This document shows, piece by piece, positions 1 to 8,800 of a DNA stretch of 19,961 nt. Every line of letters begins with the position of its first letter. Positions within the stretch are counted from its first letter, which is position 1. A program made the translations under genes and the position numbers. Origin of the DNA: an uncultured Fidelibacterota bacterium (GTDB lineage Bacteria; Marinisomatota; Marinisomatia; Marinisomatales; UBA1611). The notes below the pieces were generated by a model that saw nothing but the letters and a program-made list of their open reading frames with translations, did no database searches and was not told the DNA's origin. The DNA lies in contig CAJWHU010000009.1 of assembly GCA_913041325.1 (NCBI GenBank), positions 1-19,961 of the forward strand, read 5' to 3'.

Positions 1-379
1 CGGAGGTCAACACGATCAGGGGTCTGGGAACGAATTTGAGTTCTCCAATGAGGTTACACATCCAGATTTTCTTGGCGGGCAAAGTCAGAGCGAAGAACAA
101 GACATTGATGAATCCGGATCCGCTTAGGTTTCCAACCATCACCACCGCGTGGTCGAAACGCAATTCGGAGTCCAGGAAAACTTTACTTTTGTAGTCAAAT
201 GAACCTTTGTAAGGGTAGGGGATGATTTGTTCGATCCGATTATATTTTCGCAGGAGATCGAGGCAGTGACGGTGAGAAAGGATGGAGATGGACGGATTAT
301 TAAAAAACGATCGAATTTTAGGCAAGCTTGCGTCCAACTGCTGAATGGGAGCGGACCGTATGATGAGTACCCTGCTCAT
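1..379 (-). CDS. Partial GT9-like (heptosyltransferase-like) glycosyltransferase, N-terminal part
   Basis: This is the first 126 codons of a gene that runs off the left edge. Translating back from the ATG at 379 gives a protein beginning MSRVLIIRSAPIQQLDASLP. That beginning fits a Rossmann-type GT-B N-domain: a VLIIR strand, then LDASLPKIR, a second strand ISILSH, and a third strand where HAVVMVGN is followed by a GSGFINVLFFAL helix. This layout resembles the GT9 / ADP-heptose:LPS heptosyltransferase superfamily, which adds sugars to lipopolysaccharide or similar glycans from the cytoplasmic face. The C-domain with the nucleotide-binding residues is outside the window, so donor and acceptor cannot be read. 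The ATG lies 7 bases past the stop of the preceding GT2 gene. A GAAGAG ribosome-binding site (383-388) overlaps that stop, which suggests translational coupling. Base composition is clearly richer in GC here than further right. GT9 membership is likely, not certain. Confidence 0.6.
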   Translation of the reverse strand, partial: MSRVLIIRSAPIQQLDASLPKIRSFFNNPSISILSHRHCLDLLRKYNRIEQIIPYPYKGSFDYKSKVFLDSELRFDHAVVMVGNLSGSGFINVLFFALTLPAKKIWMCNLIGELKFVPRPLIVLTS

Positions 380-386
380 AATCTCT

Positions 387-1271
387 TCAGCGATAGAAGG
401 TGAAGCACAAGCGAAGGGGAATTCTCATTTCCTCTGCCACTTTGGTTTTTACCGGATGCCTTTTGTCCGACAGTTTTCGCAAGTTCCAAAAGGCGGAAAT
501 CATGGCCTTGAGATAGATGATGGTGTGCTGTTCCATGCAGTGATAAAAGCAAAGGTAAACGAGTGATAGGGTATCCTTAAACGCTCGTGCAGTCGGATAG
601 TTTTTCCAAACTAGCCAAAAGGAATTTCGGGTGTAGTAAAAAGGGGCCCTCCAGGATTCTCGATTCTTGGCCGCCATCTTATGATAGGCGATCAAATCCG
701 GAAAGAACCGAATTTCATATCCGAGGTCTCTAATTCTAAGCGAACAATCTGCTTCGTTCATGTAAAGAAAGAACTCTCCGGGATAAAAACCGACTTTTTT
801 GAAAACCTCTTTTCGCACTCCCGCCCCCGCTCCGTTAAACCCGGTTGAGTATGAGGAGCTAACTTGGTTTGAGGAGTCGTAATCATCGGCTACTTGATCG
901 TAATCGTCTGCATTGCGGACATCGAAAGCACATACGCCCAGTTTTGGATTTTCTGAAAATTTTTGAACCATTCGTTCGATTGACTCCTTGGCTGGGTAGG
1001 AGTCATCATCAATAATTAGAATAAATTCTCCTTCCGCCGCATCGAAGCCGAGATTGTAGGCTTCAATACCAAGATTGGCCCCCACTTCGATCAAGCGGAC
1101 CCAAGGGAACTGTTCCCTGATGTTTTCTTGGCTTCCGTCGGTAGAACCGTTGTCTACCACTATCGTTTCCGTTTTGGAGTATTTAATCTCTGAAATTCTA
1201 GTGAGTGAGATCTTAACGTCTTCCCACCGATTCCAACATAGTATGACGATGCTAACCTTTGATGTAGTCAT
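387..1271 (-). CDS. GT2 family glycosyltransferase (rhamnosyltransferase-like)
   Basis: This is a 294-residue GT-A enzyme that would transfer a sugar from a nucleotide-sugar donor onto a growing polysaccharide in the cytoplasm. It has the GT2 layout: strand VSIVILCWNR (6-15), IVVDNGSTDGS (37-47), the metal-binding DDD at 88-90, and the acceptor-side segment NEADCSLRIRDLGY (172-185), where E173/D175 sit where GT2 enzymes carry their catalytic acid. AYHK (H197) follows. There is no membrane segment, and the length is normal for WbbL-type GT2 enzymes. The ATG start is 3 bases after the stop of the upstream GT2 gene. The two genes belong to the same subfamily and share the DN.STDGS and acceptor motifs, so they may have arisen by duplication. 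Donor and linkage cannot be inferred from sequence; rhamnose is only a guess from family resemblance. Confidence 0.9.
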   Translation of the reverse strand: MTTSKVSIVILCWNRWEDVKISLTRISEIKYSKTETIVVDNGSTDGSQENIREQFPWVRLIEVGANLGIEAYNLGFDAAEGEFILIIDDDSYPAKESIERMVQKFSENPKLGVCAFDVRNADDYDQVADDYDSSNQVSSSYSTGFNGAGAGVRKEVFKKVGFYPGEFFLYMNEADCSLRIRDLGYEIRFFPDLIAYHKMAAKNRESWRAPFYYTRNSFWLVWKNYPTARAFKDTLSLVYLCFYHCMEQHTIIYLKAMISAFWNLRKLSDKRHPVKTKVAEEMRIPLRLCFTFYR

Positions 1272-1274
1272 GGT

Positions 1275-2606
1275 TCATCTCGAAACGAACGAATTCACGC
1301 CATTTGACCTTATTTTCCTGACTTGAAGTTTGATTTGGGGTAAAAATTTTTTTTGGGCATTCTTCAACTTGAAAACATATTGAGAAAGTCTTCTTCTGTC
1401 CATCGGCGTGGAAACTAAATTGAAGAACCGATCTACAAAACAAACTTCAGATTTGATTTGTTCACTGGTGAGCTCGGAGACATGGTTAACGATTTTTAAA
1501 GGCAAAAAATTCTCTTGATGAGTATTTTCCGCGAACTTTTTTATTAAAGCTGGGTTGTTCGGAATAATTGCAGTCGGGTTTACTTCATTAATCACCTCCA
1601 TGATATCGGCTTTTGTTTTTTCTAAACATTCTGCATGCACGAAGATACCTTTTTGATTACTTACCCAATCAACGAATCTGGATGGATTGTCTTCGCACTT
1701 TCTAATCCGTCCCTCTGGGGCTTTTCCCCTTACCTCAGCTAGGCCGTCAATTACGGCCCTCAAGACCGTTTTTGCCGTATTAAACTTACCCTCGATACGT
1801 GAAAAGTAATAAGATTGGAACAAATCCTCAAAAATGGTTTCTATGCAGCGGTCGAGATTCTTCTCATCTGCATTGTGGATAAAGAAATGAATCCTGTTTC
1901 GTTGGAAATAATAAGTCCCGGAAGTGTTTTCTCTTTTTTTGACACCCATCTTGTGCCAAACCTTCGAACCATCGTAGGCAATCACTTTCTTGCCGGATTT
2001 TCGCAAACGATGGAACCATTCAACATCGTCCCAATACAAAAAGTAATCTTCCTGCATCAACCCGAACTCTAGAACCAATTCGGATCTAATCATAACTGAA
2101 CAGGCAGGCACATAATCGCTGTCAACAATTGCGGGGATCAAGGTCGAATCCGATACCCCAGAGTTCAGAGGATCAACTTGACATTTAGACCAATCGATTC
2201 TTGCCCCCAGTTCTTGTGTCTTGTCCGGATGATCAAGTTGATAAATCTTTGACCCCACCGCACCGATACTAGGCTCTTTTTCGAGCAACTCGTAAGAACT
2301 TCTGAAAGTCTGCTTGTCCACAATGATGTCATTATCCAGGAGATGGATATACTTCGGACGATCGGACAGAGCTGCGCGTAAAGCAGTATTAAATCCACCC
2401 GTGCCACCAAGGTTTACACTGTTCTTGATGAACCGAATCGGTCTTTCGCGATAATCTTCCAATGCCTTAACCGATCCGTCTGTCGACGCATTGTCTACGA
2501 CAATCACATCAACCACTGGTGGAACAGCCAAATTAACGGAATCCAAGCATTTGATAACATCCTCTTGCTTGTTCCAATTACATACAACGATTGCGAGGTC
2601 ATTCAT
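1275..2606 (-). CDS. GT2 family glycosyltransferase with C-terminal extension
   Basis: This protein of 443 residues is a GT-A glycosyltransferase for polysaccharide assembly. Counting from the ATG at 2606, it shows LAIVVCNWNK (3-12), VIVVDNASTDGS (34-45), the metal-binding DND at 91-93, the acceptor/catalytic segment YWDDVEWFHRLRKSGKKV (181-198) and VWHKMG with H198. These are standard features of WbbL/RfbF-like GT2 enzymes, which are normally about 290-330 residues. The extra 130 or so residues at the C-terminus contain alternating strands and helices (for example GIFVHAE and PTAIIPNN) and end in a basic, lysine/arginine-rich tail that I do not recognise. A TTG at 2612 in the same frame is an alternative start adding two residues; I prefer the ATG, 16 bases after the upstream stop. 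No convincing Shine-Dalgarno is seen before either. Confidence 0.87.
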   Translation of the reverse strand: MNDLAIVVCNWNKQEDVIKCLDSVNLAVPPVVDVIVVDNASTDGSVKALEDYRERPIRFIKNSVNLGGTGGFNTALRAALSDRPKYIHLLDNDIIVDKQTFRSSYELLEKEPSIGAVGSKIYQLDHPDKTQELGARIDWSKCQVDPLNSGVSDSTLIPAIVDSDYVPACSVMIRSELVLEFGLMQEDYFLYWDDVEWFHRLRKSGKKVIAYDGSKVWHKMGVKKRENTSGTYYFQRNRIHFFIHNADEKNLDRCIETIFEDLFQSYYFSRIEGKFNTAKTVLRAVIDGLAEVRGKAPEGRIRKCEDNPSRFVDWVSNQKGIFVHAECLEKTKADIMEVINEVNPTAIIPNNPALIKKFAENTHQENFLPLKIVNHVSELTSEQIKSEVCFVDRFFNLVSTPMDRRRLSQYVFKLKNAQKKFLPQIKLQVRKIRSNGVNSFVSR

Positions 2607-2622
2607 CGGCAAGGAATTTTGA

Positions 2623-3909
2623 TCAGTTGTAGTAGAAATTGTCTTTCAACCTACGATCAATCTCAGAAAAGATGTTGGTAGGGTGTTTTTTGATGAAATA
2701 ATCGTCACGAATGTAATCGAAGAAATTCCAGCATTCAGACTGATCGTTGGTCTTCACCCCGTTGATCAAGACCTTTTCCATTGTCGATGACAAAGTGCTT
2801 TTATCCCTTGCCGAAATACAGGACTGTAAATTCTCATAGTAGGGGTTTCCGCAGGAAATCAATTCTTTGCCAAGCAGCATGGCTTCAAAACCCGATTGAG
2901 AGTTTATGGTGATTGCAAGGGATGAATGCTTCATCAGTTCGAAAGTTGACCACCGGTCATCAAAATCGATGTAAATTCCGTCATTTGGAGATTCGCTGAT
3001 TCCAGCGTCCAATAGTTTGCGGTGAGTGAGGTTATCATATGGCCTGAAATGAACCGGATCAATTCCATGGTGTTCTTTCGGGTGGAGTTTTAGTACGATT
3101 GGCTTTCCAAGAGATTTTGAAAGGAAAATGATTTCCCTCATTAGTTCGATAGAGTTTTTCGAGTAACTACATTGATTGAAAAGTAGTGAGGCATCGGTGT
3201 AGACTTGGCCCAAAAACAAAACAAAATCATTTATGTGTTCCGGGATCTTACCTCCTATCGTTCTGTGTTGATTAGATTTAGGTCTATTTAAATGTTCTTC
3301 GGCCAAATTATCAATCTGATTCTGTGTCAGTTTTTGATTGGATCGGAAATCTTTTGTACTCGTTAATAGACCTTTTCCGATAAAGTAATTTTTGTCAGTT
3401 GGTTCCACCAAAACCCTGTCATGAAGGAAGGTGTTTTCTATCATTAGACAGGGGATTTTCAAGGAAAAGCAAAGACGACTTATCTCGTAAGCATCCAAGA
3501 AGAAACCTTGTGGTACAAATCCATGGGAAATCTTGAAATGACGGGATAATTCAGCAAGTTCCTTTCGGTAACAAATCGTTTTTACAGAGAGCGATTTTTG
3601 GGCTTTGGAAGAAGGGTCTTTTAAATTTTGAAATTCCTCATAGGAAATTTCAAGAGCAGTCAAAAGTTCATATAAAGTACCGCTTGATTCAATAAATTCG
3701 ATATTTTTATCGCCCTCAAGGAGGTTTACATCGGTTGTCGGGGAAGGAAGGACCCACTGCTCTCTTCTAAGGAAAGAGCGTAAGGCGGATTTACCCAAGG
3801 ATATACCAAACCAAGGTAACCGATGAAAGGATAATAGAATGGATTTAAAACCTGGGATTTGTTTTCGAGATTTGCTCAAAAATAAAAAGTATTTCAAAAC
3901 TGTTGGCAT
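2623..3909 (-). CDS. KpsC/KpsS-like capsule polysaccharide glycosyltransferase
   Basis: This 428-residue cytosolic protein resembles the Capsule_synth family (KpsC/KpsS, Kdo transferases that build the lipid-linked Kdo linker of Gram-negative capsules). Diagnostic stretches are IVLKLHPKEHH (271-281), containing the conserved K-HPKE, and ITINSQSGFEAMLLGKELI (333-351), which matches the family's 'T.NS..GFEA..LGK.V' nucleotide-sugar site. CGNPYYE follows. The N-terminal 220 residues are less conserved, with an FVPQGFFLDAYEISRLC helix around 131-147. It has one copy of the domain, as KpsS does, rather than the tandem arrangement of KpsC. Its start ATG directly abuts the TAA of the 129-residue Rossmann gene, with AAGG just upstream, so the two are probably translated together. 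It could act on another sugar than Kdo. This gene is the best hint that the locus makes a capsule or an LPS-like glycan. Confidence 0.72.
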   Translation of the reverse strand: MPTVLKYFLFLSKSRKQIPGFKSILLSFHRLPWFGISLGKSALRSFLRREQWVLPSPTTDVNLLEGDKNIEFIESSGTLYELLTALEISYEEFQNLKDPSSKAQKSLSVKTICYRKELAELSRHFKISHGFVPQGFFLDAYEISRLCFSLKIPCLMIENTFLHDRVLVEPTDKNYFIGKGLLTSTKDFRSNQKLTQNQIDNLAEEHLNRPKSNQHRTIGGKIPEHINDFVLFLGQVYTDASLLFNQCSYSKNSIELMREIIFLSKSLGKPIVLKLHPKEHHGIDPVHFRPYDNLTHRKLLDAGISESPNDGIYIDFDDRWSTFELMKHSSLAITINSQSGFEAMLLGKELISCGNPYYENLQSCISARDKSTLSSTMEKVLINGVKTNDQSECWNFFDYIRDDYFIKKHPTNIFSEIDRRLKDNFYYN

Positions 3910-4299
3910 TTACCTTAAAAATGAAATAATTTTAAATACTGGCATTGAGGCATAGTAGAAAATGTATGATACGAAATTATATACAAAAGAATTACGATAA
4001 TAACTACCAAGTAATATATCTGGATGATGAATTACCAATGCATTCATTGGAATCCCTTTTCCCAATAGTTGAATCTTGATTTTATATGCTTGTTGGGAAG
4101 AAATAATTATTTCATTAAAATCAAGTTTTATTAAATCGCTTGGAGATACAATTCGAATTCCAAATAATTTCTTATTCCATTTTTTTGGATCGTTGTCACA
4201 AAAAGCAACTATATTAGATTTATCTCTGAGATAGTTATATGAATTCTTGCCACCATTGCCGCAGCCGAATATAACTTTTTTTTCATTATCTAAAGGCAT
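3910..4299 (-). CDS. Stand-alone Rossmann-fold domain protein (PglD-N / NDP-sugar epimerase N-domain-like)
   Basis: This small protein of 129 residues starts with a dinucleotide-binding-type loop, KKVIFGCGNGGKNSYNYL (7-24). It continues with IVAFCDNDPKKWNKKLFGI (30-48), IVSPSDL and EIIISS (64-69). This is the pattern of the single Rossmann domain found at the N-terminus of PglD-type acyltransferases and FlaA1/CapD-type epimerases, but no catalytic domain follows. Instead the chain ends in a hydrophobic, aromatic tail (about 99-129, with FVYNFVSYIFYYASM) that could lie on the membrane. The start overlaps the end of the upstream GT4 gene by 10 bases. It is related in pattern to the 97-residue protein at 9420-9713. 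A run of eight A lies at codons 6-8 (4276-4283). It may bind a nucleotide or nucleotide sugar and help a neighbouring transferase; function is unknown. Confidence 0.75.
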   Translation of the reverse strand: MPLDNEKKVIFGCGNGGKNSYNYLRDKSNIVAFCDNDPKKWNKKLFGIRIVSPSDLIKLDFNEIIISSQQAYKIKIQLLGKGIPMNALVIHHPDILLGSYYRNSFVYNFVSYIFYYASMPVFKIISFLR

Positions 4300-5810
4300 T
4301 TTTCATACATACTAACCATCTTTTCGAAATTATGATTTTTAGTGATTGTTTGGATTGCATTAGAAGATAATAATGAAGCATAATGGTAGTCTTTGAATAT
4401 ATTTATTGTTTTTAAGAAATTTTTTAGAATATTAGGATTTTCATCAAGCAAAAAACCATTTTTCCCATGAGTGATTATCTCTTCTAGAGCGCCAACTTTA
4501 GTTGAAATTACAGGTACGCCCATGCTCATTGATTCAATAATGGCAAGAGGAACCCCTTCATTTTTGCTGGTCATAACACTGACTCTTGATTGGTCGAGTA
4601 TTCCTTTCAGTTTCTTTTGCGAAATCGAACCAGTTAAATTTATATATTCAATAAGCCCATTACGATCAATAAAATTATTTACCTCATTATATAGTGTTGG
4701 GTCTATTATCCTTCCAATCATAAATACTTTTAAGTTTTTAAAATTATACTTAATTCCATTTATTAATCTACACATTAGTAAAGGATTTTTTATCTCACTA
4801 ATGTTACCAATCCAAGAAATTACAAAATTATTTCTAAAGGCATCATGGTATGAGGTTCTTCTCTTAAATAAATTCGGTTTAATTGCGTTTTTTACTACAA
4901 CTATATTTTTGTTCGATATTTTCAATTCTTTACACAGAAATCTTGCCGAGTGTTCGCTGATTACAATGAATTTATCAACATAAATAAAGTTTGATTTACT
5001 CAATCCAAAAGAGTCTACTTCATAGTTGTGTATTAAGTTTACAAGATTCTTAATGTTAAGTTTCTTTTTGTAGATTCTCAACTCGTCGTAGATCCATGAG
5101 ATACCACTACCAAAAAAGAGAATTGTTTCAGGATTTATTATCTGGATATAAAATCTTAGGGCATAAACTTTTACTGTATCTGAGAAGTGATAGCCTAAGT
5201 TTTCTTCCCAATCAAAGATCTTTTTAAATGCGTCTCTCGAATCGCAAAGATCTGTGCCTAACGCAATGCATAATTTGCTTTTACCGGATGATTCCAGAGC
5301 ATTAAAAAAGCTAAGTGGAATTTGCTCGCTTCCACCATTGGACTGGTTGTTACAAATATAAAGTATCTTTTTTTTACCTCTATTGGGCTTTAGTTTGTCT
5401 AGATTCTTACTCAAGGTAGGGTTGGAGAAAATAATTTTAGAGAGGAGATACCTACGAGAGAATTTGGCAAACCAAACTCTATGCCAAATGGATAAAATAA
5501 AACTGTCAGAATCCATTTTTGCTTTTCCAATAAACTTATTGGCATTAAATATCACTAGATTCTTTTGAATAACACCTGCCGTCTTAAGTCTTCTGATAAA
5601 GGTATCCTGGTCGGTCTTGAAGCAAATACCTGTCACTTTAAGATCCTTCAGTTCCAAGTTGCAAAAGTTCGTGAAAGAATGATTTCCCAGCTGAAAGCAA
5701 AAGGGGAACTTCTGGTAGGAAGTGAATGTGACGCTTAGATGCTTAAAGAATGAATATAATTTGTAGATTGAGAGCAAATCTGCGTAAATAATGATTTTAT
5801 GCTGCATCAT
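4290..5810 (-). CDS. GT4 family glycosyltransferase with about 145-residue N-terminal extension
   Basis: This is a 506-residue protein. Residues about 147-506 form a GT-B retaining glycosyltransferase of family 4: the N-domain begins KKILYICNNQSNGGSEQIPL (147-166), with the GGxE loop usual in GT4. VISWIGNISEIKNP (330-343) opens the C-domain. SKNEGVPLAIIESMSMGVPV (415-434) is the donor-binding E-x7-E motif with E418 and E426, followed by KVGALEEII. Residues 1-145 are an extra region, starting KIIIYADLLSIYKLYSFF, that I do not recognise. The extension is richer in GC than the GT4 body, and a run of eight A (5368-5375) marks the junction. The gene starts 10 bases after the stop of the AsnB-GT4 gene. 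ATG codons at 5810 and 5807 are both possible starts. It should transfer a sugar onto a lipid-linked intermediate in the cytoplasm; the sugar is unknown. Confidence 0.85.
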   Translation of the reverse strand: MMQHKIIIYADLLSIYKLYSFFKHLSVTFTSYQKFPFCFQLGNHSFTNFCNLELKDLKVTGICFKTDQDTFIRRLKTAGVIQKNLVIFNANKFIGKAKMDSDSFILSIWHRVWFAKFSRRYLLSKIIFSNPTLSKNLDKLKPNRGKKKILYICNNQSNGGSEQIPLSFFNALESSGKSKLCIALGTDLCDSRDAFKKIFDWEENLGYHFSDTVKVYALRFYIQIINPETILFFGSGISWIYDELRIYKKKLNIKNLVNLIHNYEVDSFGLSKSNFIYVDKFIVISEHSARFLCKELKISNKNIVVVKNAIKPNLFKRRTSYHDAFRNNFVISWIGNISEIKNPLLMCRLINGIKYNFKNLKVFMIGRIIDPTLYNEVNNFIDRNGLIEYINLTGSISQKKLKGILDQSRVSVMTSKNEGVPLAIIESMSMGVPVISTKVGALEEIITHGKNGFLLDENPNILKNFLKTINIFKDYHYASLLSSNAIQTITKNHNFEKMVSMYEKCL

Positions 5811-5820
5811 TTCCAGAGAT

Positions 5821-8800
5821 TCAGATTTGATAAAGATTCGAAATTTGTTTTTCGGATTGTTTTTCGAAGATTCTTTTTCTTTGAATTTCGTTTGCTTTTC
5901 TCCCGAATTTATCTCTGAGCGATGGATTCAGTAAAAGTTTGTTACAAAATGTGGATAAAGATTTAGCATTGTACTTTTCTGCAACAAAACCAGATCGGTT
6001 ATGGTCAATGATTTTGGAGATATCTCCCGAATCCAAGGCAACCACCGGTATGCTGTTCAACTGAGCTTCACACAATGAGTTGGGAAAACCTTCGTAAAGA
6101 GCTGTATGAAGAAGGATATCGAAGGCGGGAAGGTAATCATTGACATTGTCTCTTTGTCCCAAAAGAAAAACATTCTTATCTAAACCGTGCTTTTTTATCA
6201 ATAAAGAACACTCACCGTAAAGCATGCCGTTTCCAATGATTACACCCATAAGGAATTCAACTTTACTTGAAAGTGACTTCAGGGTTTCAATAAACAGATG
6301 CGGCTGTTTTTGATGTTCAAGTCTAAATAGACCACCTACTATTAAGGTATTTGCCAGGGATGACTCGATTTTAAGTTCATAAGCGAGTTGAGTCCTAGCT
6401 TCCTTTTTTGTAATCTTTGACAATTTATCATATGGAAGGTTTTCCGTTAGCAAGATCTTTTTTTTACTAATTCCCAACCATTTAGAGTAATCATGGATAC
6501 CAAGAATGGAGTTACTGCTAAGTTGAATTCTCTTATTTTTGATTAATGTTCTGTAATACTTCTTATACCATCTACGATTATTTTTTAGATTATTCGGTGA
6601 GGTGTTTCTGAATGAAAAAATTACTTTCGGAATATTGCAAATAGTGGATACGATTCCTGTAACAATGTTATTTGAATCTAGGTAGGAGTGTACGATACAA
6701 GGTTTGAAAGCATTTACAGCAGCCGTTAACTCCATGCACTCTCGACGGATATAATTTGGCAGCTGAAGCAGACTTTCGAGGTCGCGATTTTTAAACTCTG
6801 TAAGGCAAGTTTCATGATTGAAAATTGGGATGCCGTTTTCCTTTAACATCTCTAGAAAGAAAAAATTGTTTCGAGCATTTGAATCGAAAAGAAAAACTGA
6901 AACTTGGATGCCTTTTGTCTTCAGTAAGCAAGCAAGCAGAACAACTTGTTTTTCAGCACCACCAGTAGCTAGATTCCTAATAACCAGTAGGGCTCTTCTT
7001 GGTTTGTTTGCCATTTTTTCAATGTCACTTGAATTAGTTTTATGAATAAATTTTTCTAATTGTCGGAGAGAATTTTTTTCGAATTTTACAGTATCGACTT
7101 TATCCCTAATCACTGCAACGGATGTTCGATTTGCAAAGTCCCAGAGAGTCGATTTTTTGCCCCTGAAGAGTTGCCTGTAGACCCAATCTGTGCCCCTTGG
7201 ATTAATAGTGAAAATTTTATTAATTTCGGTCTTGTGGAAGAGGGTGCCAAGAAATTCATTGGGCAAAGAATGTCCTGTCAACGAGATGTGTTTTCCTTTC
7301 AGAAACTGAGTCCAATTCCCATTTTTGAATATGAACAGATGGTATTTTGAGAAGGATTCAAGGTGAATTTTTGTATTTGGGCCAAGGAAAACAATTAAAC
7401 CTTCGTAAGCATCTTTTTTAAAGCAGAGGTTTTCATTTAATTTAACCTCGTTATCAATAACCTGTTGATAATCGAACCGTAGTTCCATGGTTTTTTCAAA
7501 TATTCGGAGAACTGATAAGTCCCTAGAGTCATCATGGAGCAAAAGATATGAGTATCCCCTTTTTAACTTATATGATATTTTGAGGAACGAATTCCACTCT
7601 GAAATCCCCATTTCACCCTTGATTTCCTTTGCTTTTAGAAATTCCACTAAGCACAGAATAGAGTTGATCTGATAAATGCTGTTCTGATTAAGTTTATGGA
7701 TTTTTTGTAAGTCTAACCTGCTCCACTCAAAAAATTCTGGGTTTTCATTGTAGTGCGAAGAGAGTTTGTTAACTAATTCTTCTCTGTATTGAGGTTTGTT
7801 GGGAATTCCGAAGCCCCTTTTTTGTTCACTGAGGCATTCCTCAGGCAAATGACGCTTCAATAGATGCTTCAAAATTATTTTTCCTGAATTTCTCTCCCTT
7901 AGTAGACCTTCAGGAAGCTTTTCGGCGAAGTTTGCGACAGGTAGGCTCAGAAAAGGTGTTCTGACTTCCAAAGAATTTAGCATACTCATACGATCAACCT
8001 TGTGCAGAACTGCATGAGGGAGATAACTATTAACATCGATTTTTCTCTTGGAGGAAAGATCCGAAGCATTTTGGACACTCGATCTAAGCGTATCTAGAAA
8101 ATTTTGGTAATAGTGTTTTTCATTTCTGAGAAGTTCGCATAGCTCTGGATCAGAAAACAATCTTACTTTGCTCAAGTAATATTCAAGTGGATGATCTATT
8201 GCTGTCAATTGATCGCGTTTTCTTTGAGCTCCGTATCTATCGTATCCCCCGAATAATTCATCGGCTCCATCTCCAGAAAGAGCAACCTTGACTGACTCCG
8301 AGGTGAATTGAGAAAGTAACCATGTCGGCGTTATGGAACTATCAGCGATGGGCTCACCCAACTTCGAATATATCGATTGAGTTATGCCCAAATCATTTTC
8401 ACTGATAAACTTAGTATGATTTCGACCACCCAAATGCTTTGAGATTTTTTGAGCCATGAAGTGTTCTGAATCCTCTTGCTCCTTGAAACCAATAGAGAAG
8501 CTATCAATACTCTGTCTCTTGGTATTAGATAAAATGGCATGAGTTAGTGAAGAATCGATGCCTCCAGAGAGAAACAAACCTACCTCAACATCTGCCCTTA
8601 TTCGGCGTTCCATGGATTGAGATAGAATCTGCTCGAGTTCATCTGCGTAGTCATCGATAGACCTGTTTGATTCCTTGATGGGTTTTGGCTCAAAAGAATA
8701 ATATTTCTTTTCTCTCAAGACACTGTCCTGCTTGATTGTAAAAAAGGAACCAGGTGAGATTTTGCTAACTTGTTTGTAAATCGTTTTTGGACTAGGGATG

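Noticed and set aside
4471..4983. Plus-strand open frame of 170 codons opposite the GT4 gene
   Set aside because: It lies fully opposite a GT4 with clear motifs, and its translation shows no recognisable motifs. It is a shadow of an AT-rich coding region.
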